A DNA stretch of 64,000 nt from Anisodus tanguticus (Eukaryota; Streptophyta; Magnoliopsida; Solanales; Solanaceae). Shown here piece by piece: positions 34,749-47,400 of the stretch. Within the stretch, counting starts at the first letter, position 1. Every line of letters starts with the position of its first letter. The notes under the pieces were generated by a model, which worked only from the letters and a program-made list of their open reading frames with translations, did no database searches and had not been told where the DNA came from. The DNA lies in the NCBI GenBank assembly GCA_034509755.1, contig CM067539.1, forward strand, positions 28,770,001 to 28,834,000. Reading direction: 5' to 3'. A program made the position numbers and the translations under genes.

Positions 34749-35065
34749 TGGTGTGTTTGGTACGAAGGAAAATGTGTTCTTGGAAAATAAATGGGTTTCT
34801 TCCTTATTTTCTAGTGTTTGTTAAGTAAGCAAAAACATATTGTACCAAGATAATTTATATGTAATCTAGCAAAATACTATAGGGTGGAGAGTGGGGTTCG
34901 GGGGTGGTGGGGGTGGAATGGTCAAGGGGTGGGGATTGGGGGCGGTGGTAAGGTGGGGAATAGACAATGAACTTGAAATGTCACTTGTGAAACTTGTTTT
35001 CGAAAATATTTGACCAACCAAACGTGGGAAAGTTGGAAAATATTTCCTTCATACCAAACACACCC
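34749..35065. mobile_element. MITE in the RanGAP 5'-UTR intron, copy B
   Basis: Ends TGGTGTGTTTGGTACGAAGG and, inverted, CCTTCATACCAAACACACCC, flanked by TA. It is the same family and orientation as copy A, 38 bp away and 317 bp long; the pair is either a double insertion or a local duplication. Confidence 0.7.
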
Positions 35066-35807
35066 TATATGAGTAGAGTAGAGTAGTTCACACTCACTGT
35101 GAAAGGATACACTCCAATGTTGGGTATGAAGTTTTTATTTTTCTCGTGAGGTTTGTTTGTAGGGGAAAAGGAAGGATTTTGTTTAGTAATACAAATTTAT
35201 AATGTTTTTAGCAACTTTTGGAATTGTATATTTGCTCAGCTCATGATTTTTTTTTTTGTAATGTGTAGCCTCATTGTATCCAAGAAAGTTTTAATGTGTT
35301 ATAGTGCGGTGAAATGGAATGCATCTGGCGAATGTAACATTTTTAGTTTTGAATGTTTTTACATTGTTGGATATGAATATGGTGCATTGCAGGGTGGTTT
35401 ATAAAAGAATAGAAAACTTAATCTCGTTTTCGATGATGGGTGACCGCAGATTACTCAGATTCAATAGTATAAACAACTTTGTCATTCTTTTGACACCGGC
35501 TTCGTGTTTTTTGATGAAAATATGGACTTGTCAAAAAATTATACTATCTCATTTCTCTATGAGGATGAATTTGTATTCTTGAAGTTTGGTTTCTTTATGA
35601 TTTATATTAGCTTGTTTTATGTGGAGTAGGTGTGCAAAAATTTGTCCTTGCCCGGCTACTGTTTTTGGTTGTTATGTCCTTAAACTACCAGAGATGAGTC
35701 TTGTAGTAGTTACCATTTCTAGAAAGATAATTACTTTATTTTTCTATAGAAACTGAGGCATGCTCCACTATATTAACTTATAGTCCTTGATTCTAGGTTT
35801 TCTTCCA

Positions 35808-37466
35808 ATGGATGCCACAGCACCGAATTCTCAGGGCAGACCGTTTTCAATTAAACTGTGGCCTCCAAGTGAGAACACAAGAAAAATGCTGGTGGAAAGA
35901 ATGACGAATAATCTTTCTAGTCCAACCATTTTCACCCGCAAGTACCGCAGTCTTTCCAAGGAAGATGCTGCCAAAAATGCTGAACAAATTGAAGATGCAG
36001 CTTTTACCATGGCTAATCAAGATTATGAGAAGAAGCCTGATGGTGATGGGAGTTTCGCTGTGCAACTTTATGCCAAGGAATGCAGCAAGCTTATCCTGGA
36101 AATTTTGAAAAAGATCCCCAAATCAGAGGACAAAGAGATTTCAATTTCTGAGGCGGTTCCTGCTGTTCAGGAAACCTTTTTCGATATCTCAAAAGGTACA
36201 AGGGCTTTTATTGAAGCGGAAGAGGCTCAAGAGCTTTTAAAGCCATTAAAAGAGCCTGGAAACTCTTACAGCAAAATTTGTTTCAGCAATAGAAGTTTTG
36301 GTATAGATGGAGCACGTATTGCAGGCCCTATCTTGGCATCCTTGAAGGATCAATTGAAGGAAGTTGATTTGTCAGATTTTGTTGCTGGAAGAATTGAGGC
36401 AGAAGCACTTGATGTCATGAATATGTTCTCAGAAGCTCTTGAGGGTTCTAACTTGAAGTTTCTGAATCTCTCTGACAATGCTCTGGGCGAGAAGGGAGTT
36501 AGAGCATTCGGAAAGCTCCTTCAGTCTCAAACCAACTTGGAAGAACTATTATTGATGAATGATGGGATCTCAAAGGAAGCTGCAAGGGCTGTTAACGAGC
36601 TAGTTCCTTCCACCGAGAAGCTTAAGGTCCTTCAGTTTCATAATAATATGACAGGCGACGAAGGGGCTGTTGCAATTGCGGAAATTGTGAAGCGCTCCCC
36701 TTTATTGGAAGATTTCAGGTGCTCTTCTACCAGGGTAGGCTCTGAAGGAGGGAGTGCCTTGTGTGAAGCACTTGGGATGTGCTCCCATTTGAAGAAGCTT
36801 GATTTGCGGGACAATATGTTTGGTCCAGAAGCTGCTCTTGTGTTGAGTAAGGCACTCAACAAACATGAAAATCTTACAGAAGTTTACCTGAGTTACCTTA
36901 ATTTAAAGGATGAAGGAGCAATTGCCATATCTAATGCTCTTAAAGATTCAGCCCCTTCACTTAGTGTCTTGGAGATGGCAGGTAATGATATAACTGCTGA
37001 AGCTGCTCCAGTGATAGCTTCTTGTATAGCTGCAAAGAAGCTTCTGTCCAAGCTAAGCTTGGGTGAGAATGAACTCAAGGATGATGGTGCAATTCAGATT
37101 GCTAAGGCTCTGCAAGGACACAGCCATCTGATTGAAGTTGATATGAACACCAATGCAATAAGGAGGGCTGGGGCTAGAGTGCTGGCTCAAACTGTGCTGA
37201 ACAAAGATGGGTTTAAATTACTAAATGTTGATGCGAATTTCATCTCAGAAGAAGGTGTTGATGAGTTGAAAGAGATCTTTAAGAAATCTCCTGAAATGAT
37301 TGCATCCTTGGAAGATAATGACCCGGAAGGAGAAGACGATGACAGCGAGGAGGAGGAAGAGAAGGAATCTGGAGATGAGGGCAAAGACGGTGAGGATGAA
37401 CTAGAATCAAAACTCAAAAACCTGGACGTCAAGCAAGACGAGAGTCACGCACCAGATAGCAATTAG
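35808..37466 (+). CDS. RANGAP1: Ran GTPase-activating protein (WPP-LRR type)
   Basis: 552 residues in one exon. RanGAP speeds GTP hydrolysis by Ran, which keeps the RanGTP/RanGDP gradient that drives nuclear transport and marks the plant division plane. Residues about 15-110 are the plant-specific WPP domain (IKLWPPSENTRKMLVERM), which anchors the protein to the nuclear envelope through WIT/WIP partners. Residues about 190-490 form leucine-rich repeats of the RanGAP type (LKFLNLSDNALGEKGVRAFG, LKKLDLRDNMFGPEAALVL). Residues about 497-540 are strongly acidic. The start ATG at 35808 is chosen because the splice acceptor ends at 35796, so seven upstream codons that appear open are partly intron. 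Plants have RANGAP1 and RANGAP2 paralogues; which one this is cannot be told safely. In potato and tobacco, RanGAP2 binds the Rx immune receptor through the WPP domain (published knowledge). The frame is fully intact. Confidence 0.95.
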   Translation: MDATAPNSQGRPFSIKLWPPSENTRKMLVERMTNNLSSPTIFTRKYRSLSKEDAAKNAEQIEDAAFTMANQDYEKKPDGDGSFAVQLYAKECSKLILEILKKIPKSEDKEISISEAVPAVQETFFDISKGTRAFIEAEEAQELLKPLKEPGNSYSKICFSNRSFGIDGARIAGPILASLKDQLKEVDLSDFVAGRIEAEALDVMNMFSEALEGSNLKFLNLSDNALGEKGVRAFGKLLQSQTNLEELLLMNDGISKEAARAVNELVPSTEKLKVLQFHNNMTGDEGAVAIAEIVKRSPLLEDFRCSSTRVGSEGGSALCEALGMCSHLKKLDLRDNMFGPEAALVLSKALNKHENLTEVYLSYLNLKDEGAIAISNALKDSAPSLSVLEMAGNDITAEAAPVIASCIAAKKLLSKLSLGENELKDDGAIQIAKALQGHSHLIEVDMNTNAIRRAGARVLAQTVLNKDGFKLLNVDANFISEEGVDELKEIFKKSPEMIASLEDNDPEGEDDDSEEEEEKESGDEGKDGEDELESKLKNLDVKQDESHAPDSN

Positions 37467-38450
37467 AATCCGGTACTTGATGACTTCTGCATGTTGCAGT
37501 TTTTGTTTTGTCATTTTCTTTATGCCAAGCTGGTCATATTATGTTCCTCCAGCAGGTCCTCTTAACATATAGTTCCATCAGTCATTTAAACTTGGTGGGA
37601 TGAACTGTTGCTTTATTGGTCATATTAGGTCTAGCTGAATTATGTAGGCTACCGAAGAGAACAATTACTTATGTTGAACTTTTTTGTATTATGTAGACTT
37701 GATAATCTCGCCCTTTTTATTCCTGTGATGCATTTTGACTTGTTTTATTTTATTCGGGAACTAAATATGGGTGCCAATTTTCGTCCCTTATGAGTTATGA
37801 TTTATTTAAAAAATGACTTCGGCAATAATCATCAGAAAAATCAGACAAGCAAGCTCGTTATTGCTGAAGTCACTTTTGTCTGATATTTTTCAAATGCTAC
37901 TTTCATTTTAAAATTGTTACTCCATTTTTTCCTAAAGAATGCTTATTTTCATTTTTCTTTTCTAATTGTGATTCAAGGCCCTGATTTTTGCCCTAGGACC
38001 AATCAAAAGCTCATATTACTAACATATTATGATTATTCTCCTTGTTTTATTCAATTGGTAGGCACAACAAGAACACATTTTAGGTTCCGTTAAACACTCA
38101 ACAGCAAGTACAGGGATTCTTTGGCCTTGAAATATACTGTACATAGCTGCCAAGTTGCTGAAACTTGATCCAGCACAAACTCCAAATAAGAATAATTGGG
38201 AATTGTAGCAAAAAATATAATGGTACACCAGTTGACATCTACAATTTTCCCACTACTGCACAATTAACTAGTAGCAAATAAAAACCTAAAAACTATGAGA
38301 TGCTAATATACATTAAGACACTGAGCCGAACAGACGACTAACCCATAGTTATTAGCTCTGAAATGACTGAAGTCAAAGCTGTTTTCTTTCAAAGTGGTCC
38401 ACTAATGGCTTCACTGGCCAAAACAATTCCTAGGTTCTAAAGCGGCAACC
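37467..38450. other. Convergent intergenic region with 3' UTRs
   Basis: RanGAP ends at 37466 on the plus strand and the SNF2 gene ends at 38451 on the minus strand, so both 3' UTRs lie in this 984 bp. The AT-rich sequence contains no third gene. One local pair near 37816-37885 (ATGACTTCGGCAATAA and TTATTGCTGAAGTCA) forms a possible hairpin arm. Poly(A) sites cannot be fixed by eye. Confidence 0.6.
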
Positions 38451-41400
38451 TTAGGATACTAAGCTTGATCTCTTTCTCTTGTGGGCCCTCCACGATAATC
38501 CGTCCAAACTACAGCCAGCCAAGTCGTGATAATAGTTTCTCATGGAACTTGCACTCTCGGATTTGAACCTTTGGGGAGTTATTCCAAAGGTATCTTCACT
38601 TGTTGCCTCGCTCACCACAGACACAGTTTCAGGCTTCAAGTCCTGTCCATTCCTCTCCGCTTCAGCATTGCCACTAGGCAATTCACAATTTGAGACTGAC
38701 TGATGGTCCCTGTTCCCGCCTTTACCAAATTGCTTAACGAAATCATCTCCATTCTCCACAGCCTTCATCCACTGTGAATCACTTAAAGTATCGGCATAAA
38801 TCACTTCTTTTCTACGCCGTTTTCCAGTGAGATTAGCACTTTCATATAAAAACCCTTTTCCCTTTTCCTTAGAGTCAGGTGTAGCATAAGCCCAATCTGG
38901 TACCTCGTGATCTTCCATGAGACGAGATCTGTAACGCTCTTTTTGCCTTCTCTCCTCATCCATTTTCTCAAACAGCCAAAATTCCTCATCTGAGCGGGCC
39001 GCAAGACGATTAATCTCTCTTTCGGTTGGCACATCTGTTCCAAGAGTGCTTGTACCTTTACGCATTATCTCTTCCAACATCTCCCTCCTTTCTTGAGCTG
39101 CATGAAGAACAAAGAATGTCAAGTTGGAATTAATTATAAAGAGGATCAAGAAGCAAGACCATGGATAGAAACGTCAGTCAGTATTCACAATACTAACATG
39201 TTGAAAGTACATAGGTCGAACTTGGTAAAAGCACGCTTACAAAAGTATTAGTACTAACATGTTGAAAGTACACAGGTGAAACTTGGTAAATGCAAATCTT
39301 TCTTATCCAACCCGATTTGTCCCATCAACCTTTAAGGCAAATAAAGAACCTGTGCATAACTAATTATTTCGTTCCCATAAGAAAAGGCTTGGGCCTGGAG
39401 GTGTGGAGGGTTCTCTGAAACTACATCTGTGTACATGACAAACCTGTAGATGTTGTATTGAACAAGCCAGCCTGGATGACCTTAGCATCAATGCCCATCT
39501 TCTGTTTTGCACGCTCCAATATGACCTCTTCAATTGATCCAACACTGACCAACACAAAAACCCTAACTTCTTTTTTTTGCCCAATCCGATGTGCCCGATC
39601 TTCTGCTTGCTGATCCATTTGAGGGTTCCAGTCACTGTCAAAAATTATCACGGTATCTGCTGTTTGCAAATTCAGACCGAGTCCTCCGGCACGAGTACTC
39701 AAAAGAAACATAAAGTAAGGAGAATCAGGAGCATTAAATTTCTTTAACAAAGTCCCTCGTTCCTCTGTTTTGGTTGAGCCATCAAGTCTAAGATATTTAA
39801 AGTCATGAACCTGCAGATAGACTTCAAGAATGTCCATTAGGCGGGTCATTTGTGAGAAGAGAAGCACCCTGTGCCCAGCTCTGCGAAGTTTGGGTAGTAA
39901 ACGATCAAGAAGCTCAAATTTTCCAGATGCTCTGACTATCTCCTCCTTTCGATATATATTATACTCAGCCACAAATAGGTATGGGTGATTACAACATTTC
40001 CTTAGCTGCATGGTGAGATTCTGCAGACTCTTAGACTTCCCAGTTCCTGCAAAGTCACATTGTCAGCAAATTTATTCCATTTGGCTACTATCAGTCCCTA
40101 TAGATTGCTGATTTTGTAGAAAGGACTTATCAGGGGGACCAAAAAAAGGAAAAAGTGCACGAGAGTTGTATAGGGCATCATTGAGGATGTCGATTTCAGA
40201 TCAATGGATCTGTAGAGGCCAGGGGGGGGAGTAGTCCAATTTTTTTAAATGAGGATTCTTATCTGAATAATACTAACACGGGGAATCCAGGACTACACAG
40301 TTGTTTACCCTCCTCTCCACAAAAAATACATACCCCCCCCCCCCCCCCCCCACAAATAAAATTAACAATCTTTAAGTCAACCATGTATAAAAGGTAAGAA
40401 TTAAAAGACAATACTTTCTGGAGGCATCTATACTCACCAGAATCCAATCCAACCCTCCCAACATCCGTGACCTGCTGGTAGTATACTTTCTGCCATGCAG
40501 ACATATCACATTTAAGAACAACTTGTGTCTTCCCAGGAAGAAATTTCTCCACTTCATCTTTCTTCCTCCTCAGTATAAACGGCCGTATCACCTATAAGTA
40601 GTCAAAAGCATTAGATGAGGAAAGTAGAAAGTGCACCTGTAAAGGTACAACAAATACTAAGTAGGCATGACAGAAGTGTAGATTATCGAGTAATAAACCA
40701 AGACCTACATGGTGCAACCGGCGAATAACCAATAATTCCTCTTCATCAGATAGAGAGACATCACACTTATCCGCAAAAGGGGCATTAAACCACTCCTCAA
40801 AATTCTCCACTGAATTAAAGATGGTTGGAAGAAGAAAATTGAGAAGAGACCACAACTCCTGTAAGCTGTTTTGGATTGGGGTACCTGTCAATAGGAGTCT
40901 CCGTCGAATGCGATAGCTGCAAATAGTACCTAATATTAGAGAATGTTTCCTGCATCCGGATTTCTATCCTTGAAAAATTGAACTGCCAAGAATAATGATT
41001 TCCAGATTTTGGCATATTCCACAATTATTTTTTTAAGATAAAACGAATTACTCAAAGTCGATTATGTGCCAGTGCATCAGATTATACCTACATCAGCTAA
41101 GATGAGAGGTAAATATATCTGAAAGGAGCAAATCTAAAACTCATAAATAAAAAGATTATCATAAGCTATTAGTCCTCCCCCATTTTGGTTAACATTCTTA
41201 TACATTAGCAACTTGACAAACAATAAACTACATCTCACATACCCTGACACGAGAGTCCGTGCAAGAGCACATTCATGATTTTTCAATCGGTGCCCTTCGT
41301 CAATTATCAGATAGTGCCAATGAATTTTCTTCAGAAATGCTTTGTCTCTCATAATAAGATCATAATGCGTGATCAGCACACTGAACCTCCCCTCTCCTGT

Positions 41401-44400
41401 CAACTCCTCCCTCAGTGCCTTCCTTTCCTCCAGCCGACCATCATAAAGAACAGCAACAATGCTGCAACAAGGAAAAAAAGTCCCATGAAATGTGATGCAT
41501 AGTGCACCTATTAACAGACAAAATCCATGCGCATGTTTCTGTGTTCCCTGCATGAGAGAAATAGAGCCAGACTCGGGCATACCTAGGAGCCCATGTTGCG
41601 AATTCAGTAATCCAATTAGGTAGTACAGCTTTTGGTGCCACAATCAAGTGGGGACCACTTACACCCTTGTTTTCCAAGAGATAAGCAATTAAAGCAATTG
41701 TCTGGATCGTTTTCCCGAGTCCCATTTCATCCGCTAAAATTCCGTTTAAATTGTTATTAAACAAAGACAACATCCATTGAAGCCCCTCCAGCTGGTATGA
41801 TCTTAATTCTCCACCCTGAAGCATAGCCGGTTGCTCCGTAACCTACAAATATGAATACTACATTAGATTTGCAGCGTCAATAACACAAAACAGGATGGAA
41901 ATACTAATAAGATTTCAGTTGTAGGACAGGGAAAAGAGCTAGTATATTGCAATTGCCACGGAGTTACTTGTGGAGATCATATAAGATATAGATCCTTGTA
42001 CATCAGCAGTAAGCCATTCAGCTGAGATTAGAACAAATAATGGACATAAGGACATGTTAATTTGGGCCTGGACAATAGAAATCAAAATTGAATGAACAGT
42101 GGTAAAAATTAGTTCAAATTCTTAGCTTCTTAAAATTTAAAAGAAAATATATCACAAAACCCCAATCGTGGTGCTGGGATGGAGGAAAAGCAGGATGATG
42201 CCACCAACAAAAAGAGGCAACACATTCTATGCTTTTGTTAGCTCAGCTCCACGTAAAGTGGCGAAACGTAAAAAGATTCTCACAACATATCTGAATAGTC
42301 ATTCAATTCAGATAATTTTGGCATCATGCATTTTGGCATCATGCTAAGGTCTAATCTTTCCATCAAACAAAGGAAGTACGATCAGAAACTTAAGGGGTGA
42401 ATCAGTTTAATGATTTATTCTCAGCACACGATAGAGCTGCAGAATCTAATTACTTCCACTTTAACATTCAGGATTACGTTAAAGATGGATTTTCTTTTGT
42501 AATAATCAACCAGTCATGGGTAACAAAACACTGACGAGATCATCTGACATAATCAACACCAAGTCCCAAAATATGGAAACTGCTGTGAAATGAGAAGACA
42601 TTTGGTCACAATCAATAGGAAACTCAAGCACATTGACCAAAGACCTAGAAGAAAGGATGAGAATCGAAATCTAGGAAACCTCTGGATGGTGTAATTTTTG
42701 CTACTAAACATCCATTCGATATCTGAAACTTAGGCACAACTCTTCAATAATACTCCCTGGGAAATTGAAAGTAAAAGATAACAGAGAAGAGGCGTGCCTC
42801 TTTACCTTCTCCTGGATCGAATGTACAGCTGAATTGTACTTCCTCTGACCTTCAAGTAAGTCACTAGTCTTCACATCATGAGTGGATTCATCATCAAGTA
42901 CATCCTCTTCTTCCTCAGGAAGCGACTGCCCAGGAGTATCAGTCTTAGAAGTGGTCATTTCAGCATCTGAGCCTTCCAAAGATTCAATTCCATCATGATC
43001 AGCATCTTTTTGCCGTTGAACAGCAGCTCCCAGACTACCCAGGAGCTCATTTGTTTTTCCTAGAAGCATTTTCAACCTTTCGTTCTTGCTTTCCTCCACC
43101 ATCTTCATGTAAGCTTCTTGATCATCAGCTTTCAGTGCTTGTAACCTCACTTTCTCAGCACGAGTAACCCGTTGCCTTTGCCTTCCATGCCAAGCCTATG
43201 AAATAGAGATTGACTTCATTTTAGCCAAGATGAAATCCGGCACGTGTCTAAGATCAACTCTCTAGGTCACAATATTGGCTCATGGTATTTGTCAATTATG
43301 CACAGGGAGTTGAATACATGAACCGACAGTAGAATAAACAGGAGAAACTAAATAATGTCATGCCTGAACACCATCATTTCTCTGTTTCCGCCGCTTCTGA
43401 ACAGCCTGTACTTGTAATTGGAGTTCACGTGCTGCATTGAGTACATCTGCAAAGAACCTTCTTTTCGTAGTTTCCACACGGTTTCTTTCCTCTTCTTCTA
43501 ATCTTGACAACCTCTGCAAAATTTTCTTGTTATTACCAACAAGCTTCTGACATCAAATTCTGTTAAATTTGCATTTCGAAAGCTTCCTATCAAGGAGTCA
43601 CAAGAATGAAAGGCAGTGGACTAATTCTTAAAATCTTAAATTGTCAGCATAGCTCTCAGCTTTACCAATAGATAGCAGATATGACTAAGACTGTTTGTAC
43701 TTAACTATATCAAGATCAAACCTCCATCTCTGAAATTTGGAGGAAAAAGAAAGCATCTAAACTGGTTGTGCTTAATAGCATTAACTTGACGACTGTATAT
43801 ATCATATCTATGGCACAATTGACAAAGGCTCCGAGGCATCTATCACTTTACCTGGACATCACGCTTCTTCATTAACAGATCATCAGATTCGCCAGCAAAG
43901 GCATCTCCTATACCATATAAAGGGCGTCGCAATCGTGTCATCCCCCAGTCAAACAATTGCTTGTCAGGATGAGCGCAATGCAGGCGAAGCCAGTATTCAG
44001 AACTCACTTCAGACCGAACTTTGTGTTGTAAATCTGCTAACTGCAAAGTAGAAATAACGATGAGAAAACAATCCGTTGATAACCACCTACACCTTCTACA
44101 GTCAAATGTTAGCAGCTCAAATAGGTGGTGGTTAGACCGTCCACGTGCTCAGATGATGCAGAAAACAAAGAAATGCTCCCAGGGTAACTATAATGGAGAT
44201 GGAATAGTTCAAAAATAGACGGTATCTTTAGTTCAATTCGTTGAGCTACAGATTATTTGGTCCTCTCGGACCAGCTACTGATCATCGCCTTGGTAAGCTA
44301 TTGCCTCACCAACTAGCTAATCAGTCACGAACCCTTCTTTCAAGCCCTACCTGAAAGGCTTGCTTTCTTTGAAAAATGTTTTTTTATCAAGAGTCCTTTT

Positions 44401-47400
44401 TCACCCCATGCCGTAGGGTGGATCTAAGAAAGATATGAAAGATCTCACTGGGAGTATGGCAGGTACTATTGTGGATTAGGGCAATCAAGCACATGAGCTG
44501 AATTTTGAACTGGGACTAGCAACACGTGGGAAACGGTACCAGTTCTGTATCCAAAAAAAATTGTTATATTAATTTTCGGACACAAGTTATTTTTATTTTG
44601 AGATATACCAAACTTCAGGTCTAATGGGATTATTCTTGTGATTATTAAAACTCCGTTATTTAAGTTTAGTATTTCGGTGAATTCCAGTAGTATTTGATGT
44701 TTTCAGAAACATTATATAATGATATTGATAGATTTGAATATGTAATATTGAAATTAGAAGAATTGATAGAATGCGTACATTTGCTTCTTACTTAGGTTTT
44801 GTATAGATATCAAAGCTTCAGGAAAATTCATTAGATTGCAAATACATGATGAACAATATTAAAATGTGGAGACAATATTGCCCCCCAATTTGTGTATAAT
44901 ATCCCCATAATTATCAAAATTCCTGTATTTTCATATTGTACTCACAAGTCATACAGAGTATAACAGTTGGATTTGTACGATGCTATGTAAGATAAAGGCT
45001 TCATATACTGCAGCAAATCGTAATACTATTTTTTCACTGCGGACATATTTCCAGTAAATCATAGTTTTCTTACCCACGTTTATGCTTTTAAAATTTAACA
45101 AAGAAAAGTAAAAAATAGTCCTGTTTATTTCACTGGCAAATATTCCCTTGAAGCGGCAAGGATATCTTGAAATAGATTTGCAAGATGACAGAACGGAAAT
45201 GTAAATCATAAAAGCAAAACCGTTATACATCTTTGCAATTGACAGATCATGAATAGCAGTCATATGTCTTATTAAACAACATCACTCCACGTGTACCTTT
45301 ACCTTTAGTTCATAAAGTTCAAGCAAGCACTTTGATTGCAAGTCCTCGCCTCTGCTGGTTGGCAAATCTGGTAATAGATGAAAAAGTTATTTCCACATGT
45401 AAGAAGTGTTGGCATAAAGGGCATACAACATTACTGAATATAAATATATCACAACATGTTGTGTGACTACCCTCTATAGTAAGCAAGAAATCCTATTATT
45501 AAAATTTTGTGCTAGGGGGTATAAATTATAACTAGAAATAAACCAGTAGAGAGGTGTAATAGGGCAAATTTCAGAAAACACCTATACTCACAACAACCAA
45601 AACCTACATTAAGCTCCTTTTTGGCCATAGATTCTGGAAGCAGTTTTTCAAAATATTTTTTCAAATATCTGTTTGACCATAGAATTTTGGGAAATTTTAA
45701 AAACCAAATCTTCAAATCCCAAAACTTACTCCAAACCTGTTTTGGGCCCAAGACCTTCGGATTTTTTTTTAAATCTTAAATTTACCCCAAACTTTTGTAT
45801 TTTATAAAATAAAAGGCCCCCATTTATGACCCCAACTAATCCCTATCTACCTTTTTTTTTCTTGCATTGATGGATCTTTGTAAATAATTGTAATTTGATG
45901 AACTGCAGTAGCTAGTAATTGTGTTGTAGCAATTATTATTAAAATATCATGATATGACTTTAGGATAATGTATTATCTAGTTCATAATAAAAAAATTACT
46001 TTTGTGCCAACTCATTTGTATATAGGATTATGAACGTCATTAATGAAGGTTCTACATAATTAGCATTAGCAAGTATGTTTGTTTGGTATGGTTGAGTATT
46101 CTTGATAGTTTTTAGAACTTATGGGTGTAAGTCATGTTTCATTTTTTTTTTTTTTAAAAGTGAAATATGTTTTGAAAAACTATGGCCAAACACCTTTTCA
46201 AAATTTGAAAAACTTCACCCAAATCAGATTTTCAAATTTTGTTTGGAAGTCTGGCAAACACTACCTAAGTTTAGTAAACGCATAACCTGCATCAAAAGAC
46301 TATGCTCAAAGTCATATACTCCATAGTCTTACATAAAAGACAACAATGAAGATAATAAGGTTTTGGTATCAAGAGCTGTATGGTTGGCATGTTCAAAGAG
46401 AGCATCGGTAAAACCTAATGACACGGTATACCTACTACATGAAGGTAGTAGGTTAGCATTGTACCCACTTTTGACTTTCCTTAAATACCCTTAATAGTAA
46501 TTTAAGATTATATTAGTGTGAGGGGCTTTTTGGTCTTTCCATCAGAAAAACAAACCCCTTTCCTGTTCCTCCTTTCTCCATCTATCGTTTGTCTCTGTTA
46601 ATTTCTTTGATCTCTTCCATCCAAGAAGCTTCCAATTTTGGCAATGCAGCTTAAAGATAGCAAATAAGCCTTAATCTTCCATATGCATTAGCAAGTAATC
46701 TCTCTGTCTAGATAATTTCATGAAAGAGCGAATATAAATAATGAAATGGAGTATCTTTTTCAAGAAAGGATTAATTGAAGTCGCAGAACTTTCGAATAGA
46801 TCGAAGTAACGTGTTCTTCGCATTTTATGAATCAAAAACTGTTCAGCCTAACTTTATGGTTTATGATTAAACCTAATCCTTTCCATTTCTGCAACTTGAT
46901 TTGGAGTCCTTGGAAATTATAAGAAAAATGGTTAAGGGGCTTCATTCGTGGGGGATTAATCCTCACAGAAAACAGGATTTTTAGTTAGGCCCCTTTTTCC
47001 AATTTATTCTTCAGAATTAACTTTTTGATGATGATAATATAAATGAGTTTCCTTATCTTTCAATAAGTAACTTCCAAATTTGAAAACCCTTGTGGTCCGG
47101 CCCTTCCCCGACCCCGCTCATAGCGGGAGCTTAGTGCACCGGGCTGCCCTTTTTTTACTCATGGTGTTGGAGAGTTAAGATAGTGAGAAATCAAAAGATT
47201 TGAAATGTGTTCAAGTCATGAATGTGATTCTTGGAGCAGCAGTATGGACTTGCGAAGGATGAACGCAAGAACAGGGAGAGATTTCTGATGAATGATGGTG
47301 GGTTTAAGTGAAAAAAAAGGCCCAACTAATTAAAAAGGTAGCAAATATTGATGGAGTAATTTGGGAAAATCAAAAGTGGGTACAATGCTAACCTTCTACC

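Noticed and set aside
35787..35807. Upstream in-frame extension of the RanGAP frame by seven codons
   Set aside because: The extension begins with TTG rather than ATG and overlaps a good splice acceptor (TTGATTCTAG), so it is intron and leader; the start is the ATG at 35808.
37187..37432. Serine-rich minus-strand frame in RanGAP
   Set aside because: It is the antisense of the GAN/GAA-rich acidic tail.
44255..44330. Functional rRNA gene
   Set aside because: Only 64 bp of 16S-like sequence is present, without flanking rRNA; it is a fragment.
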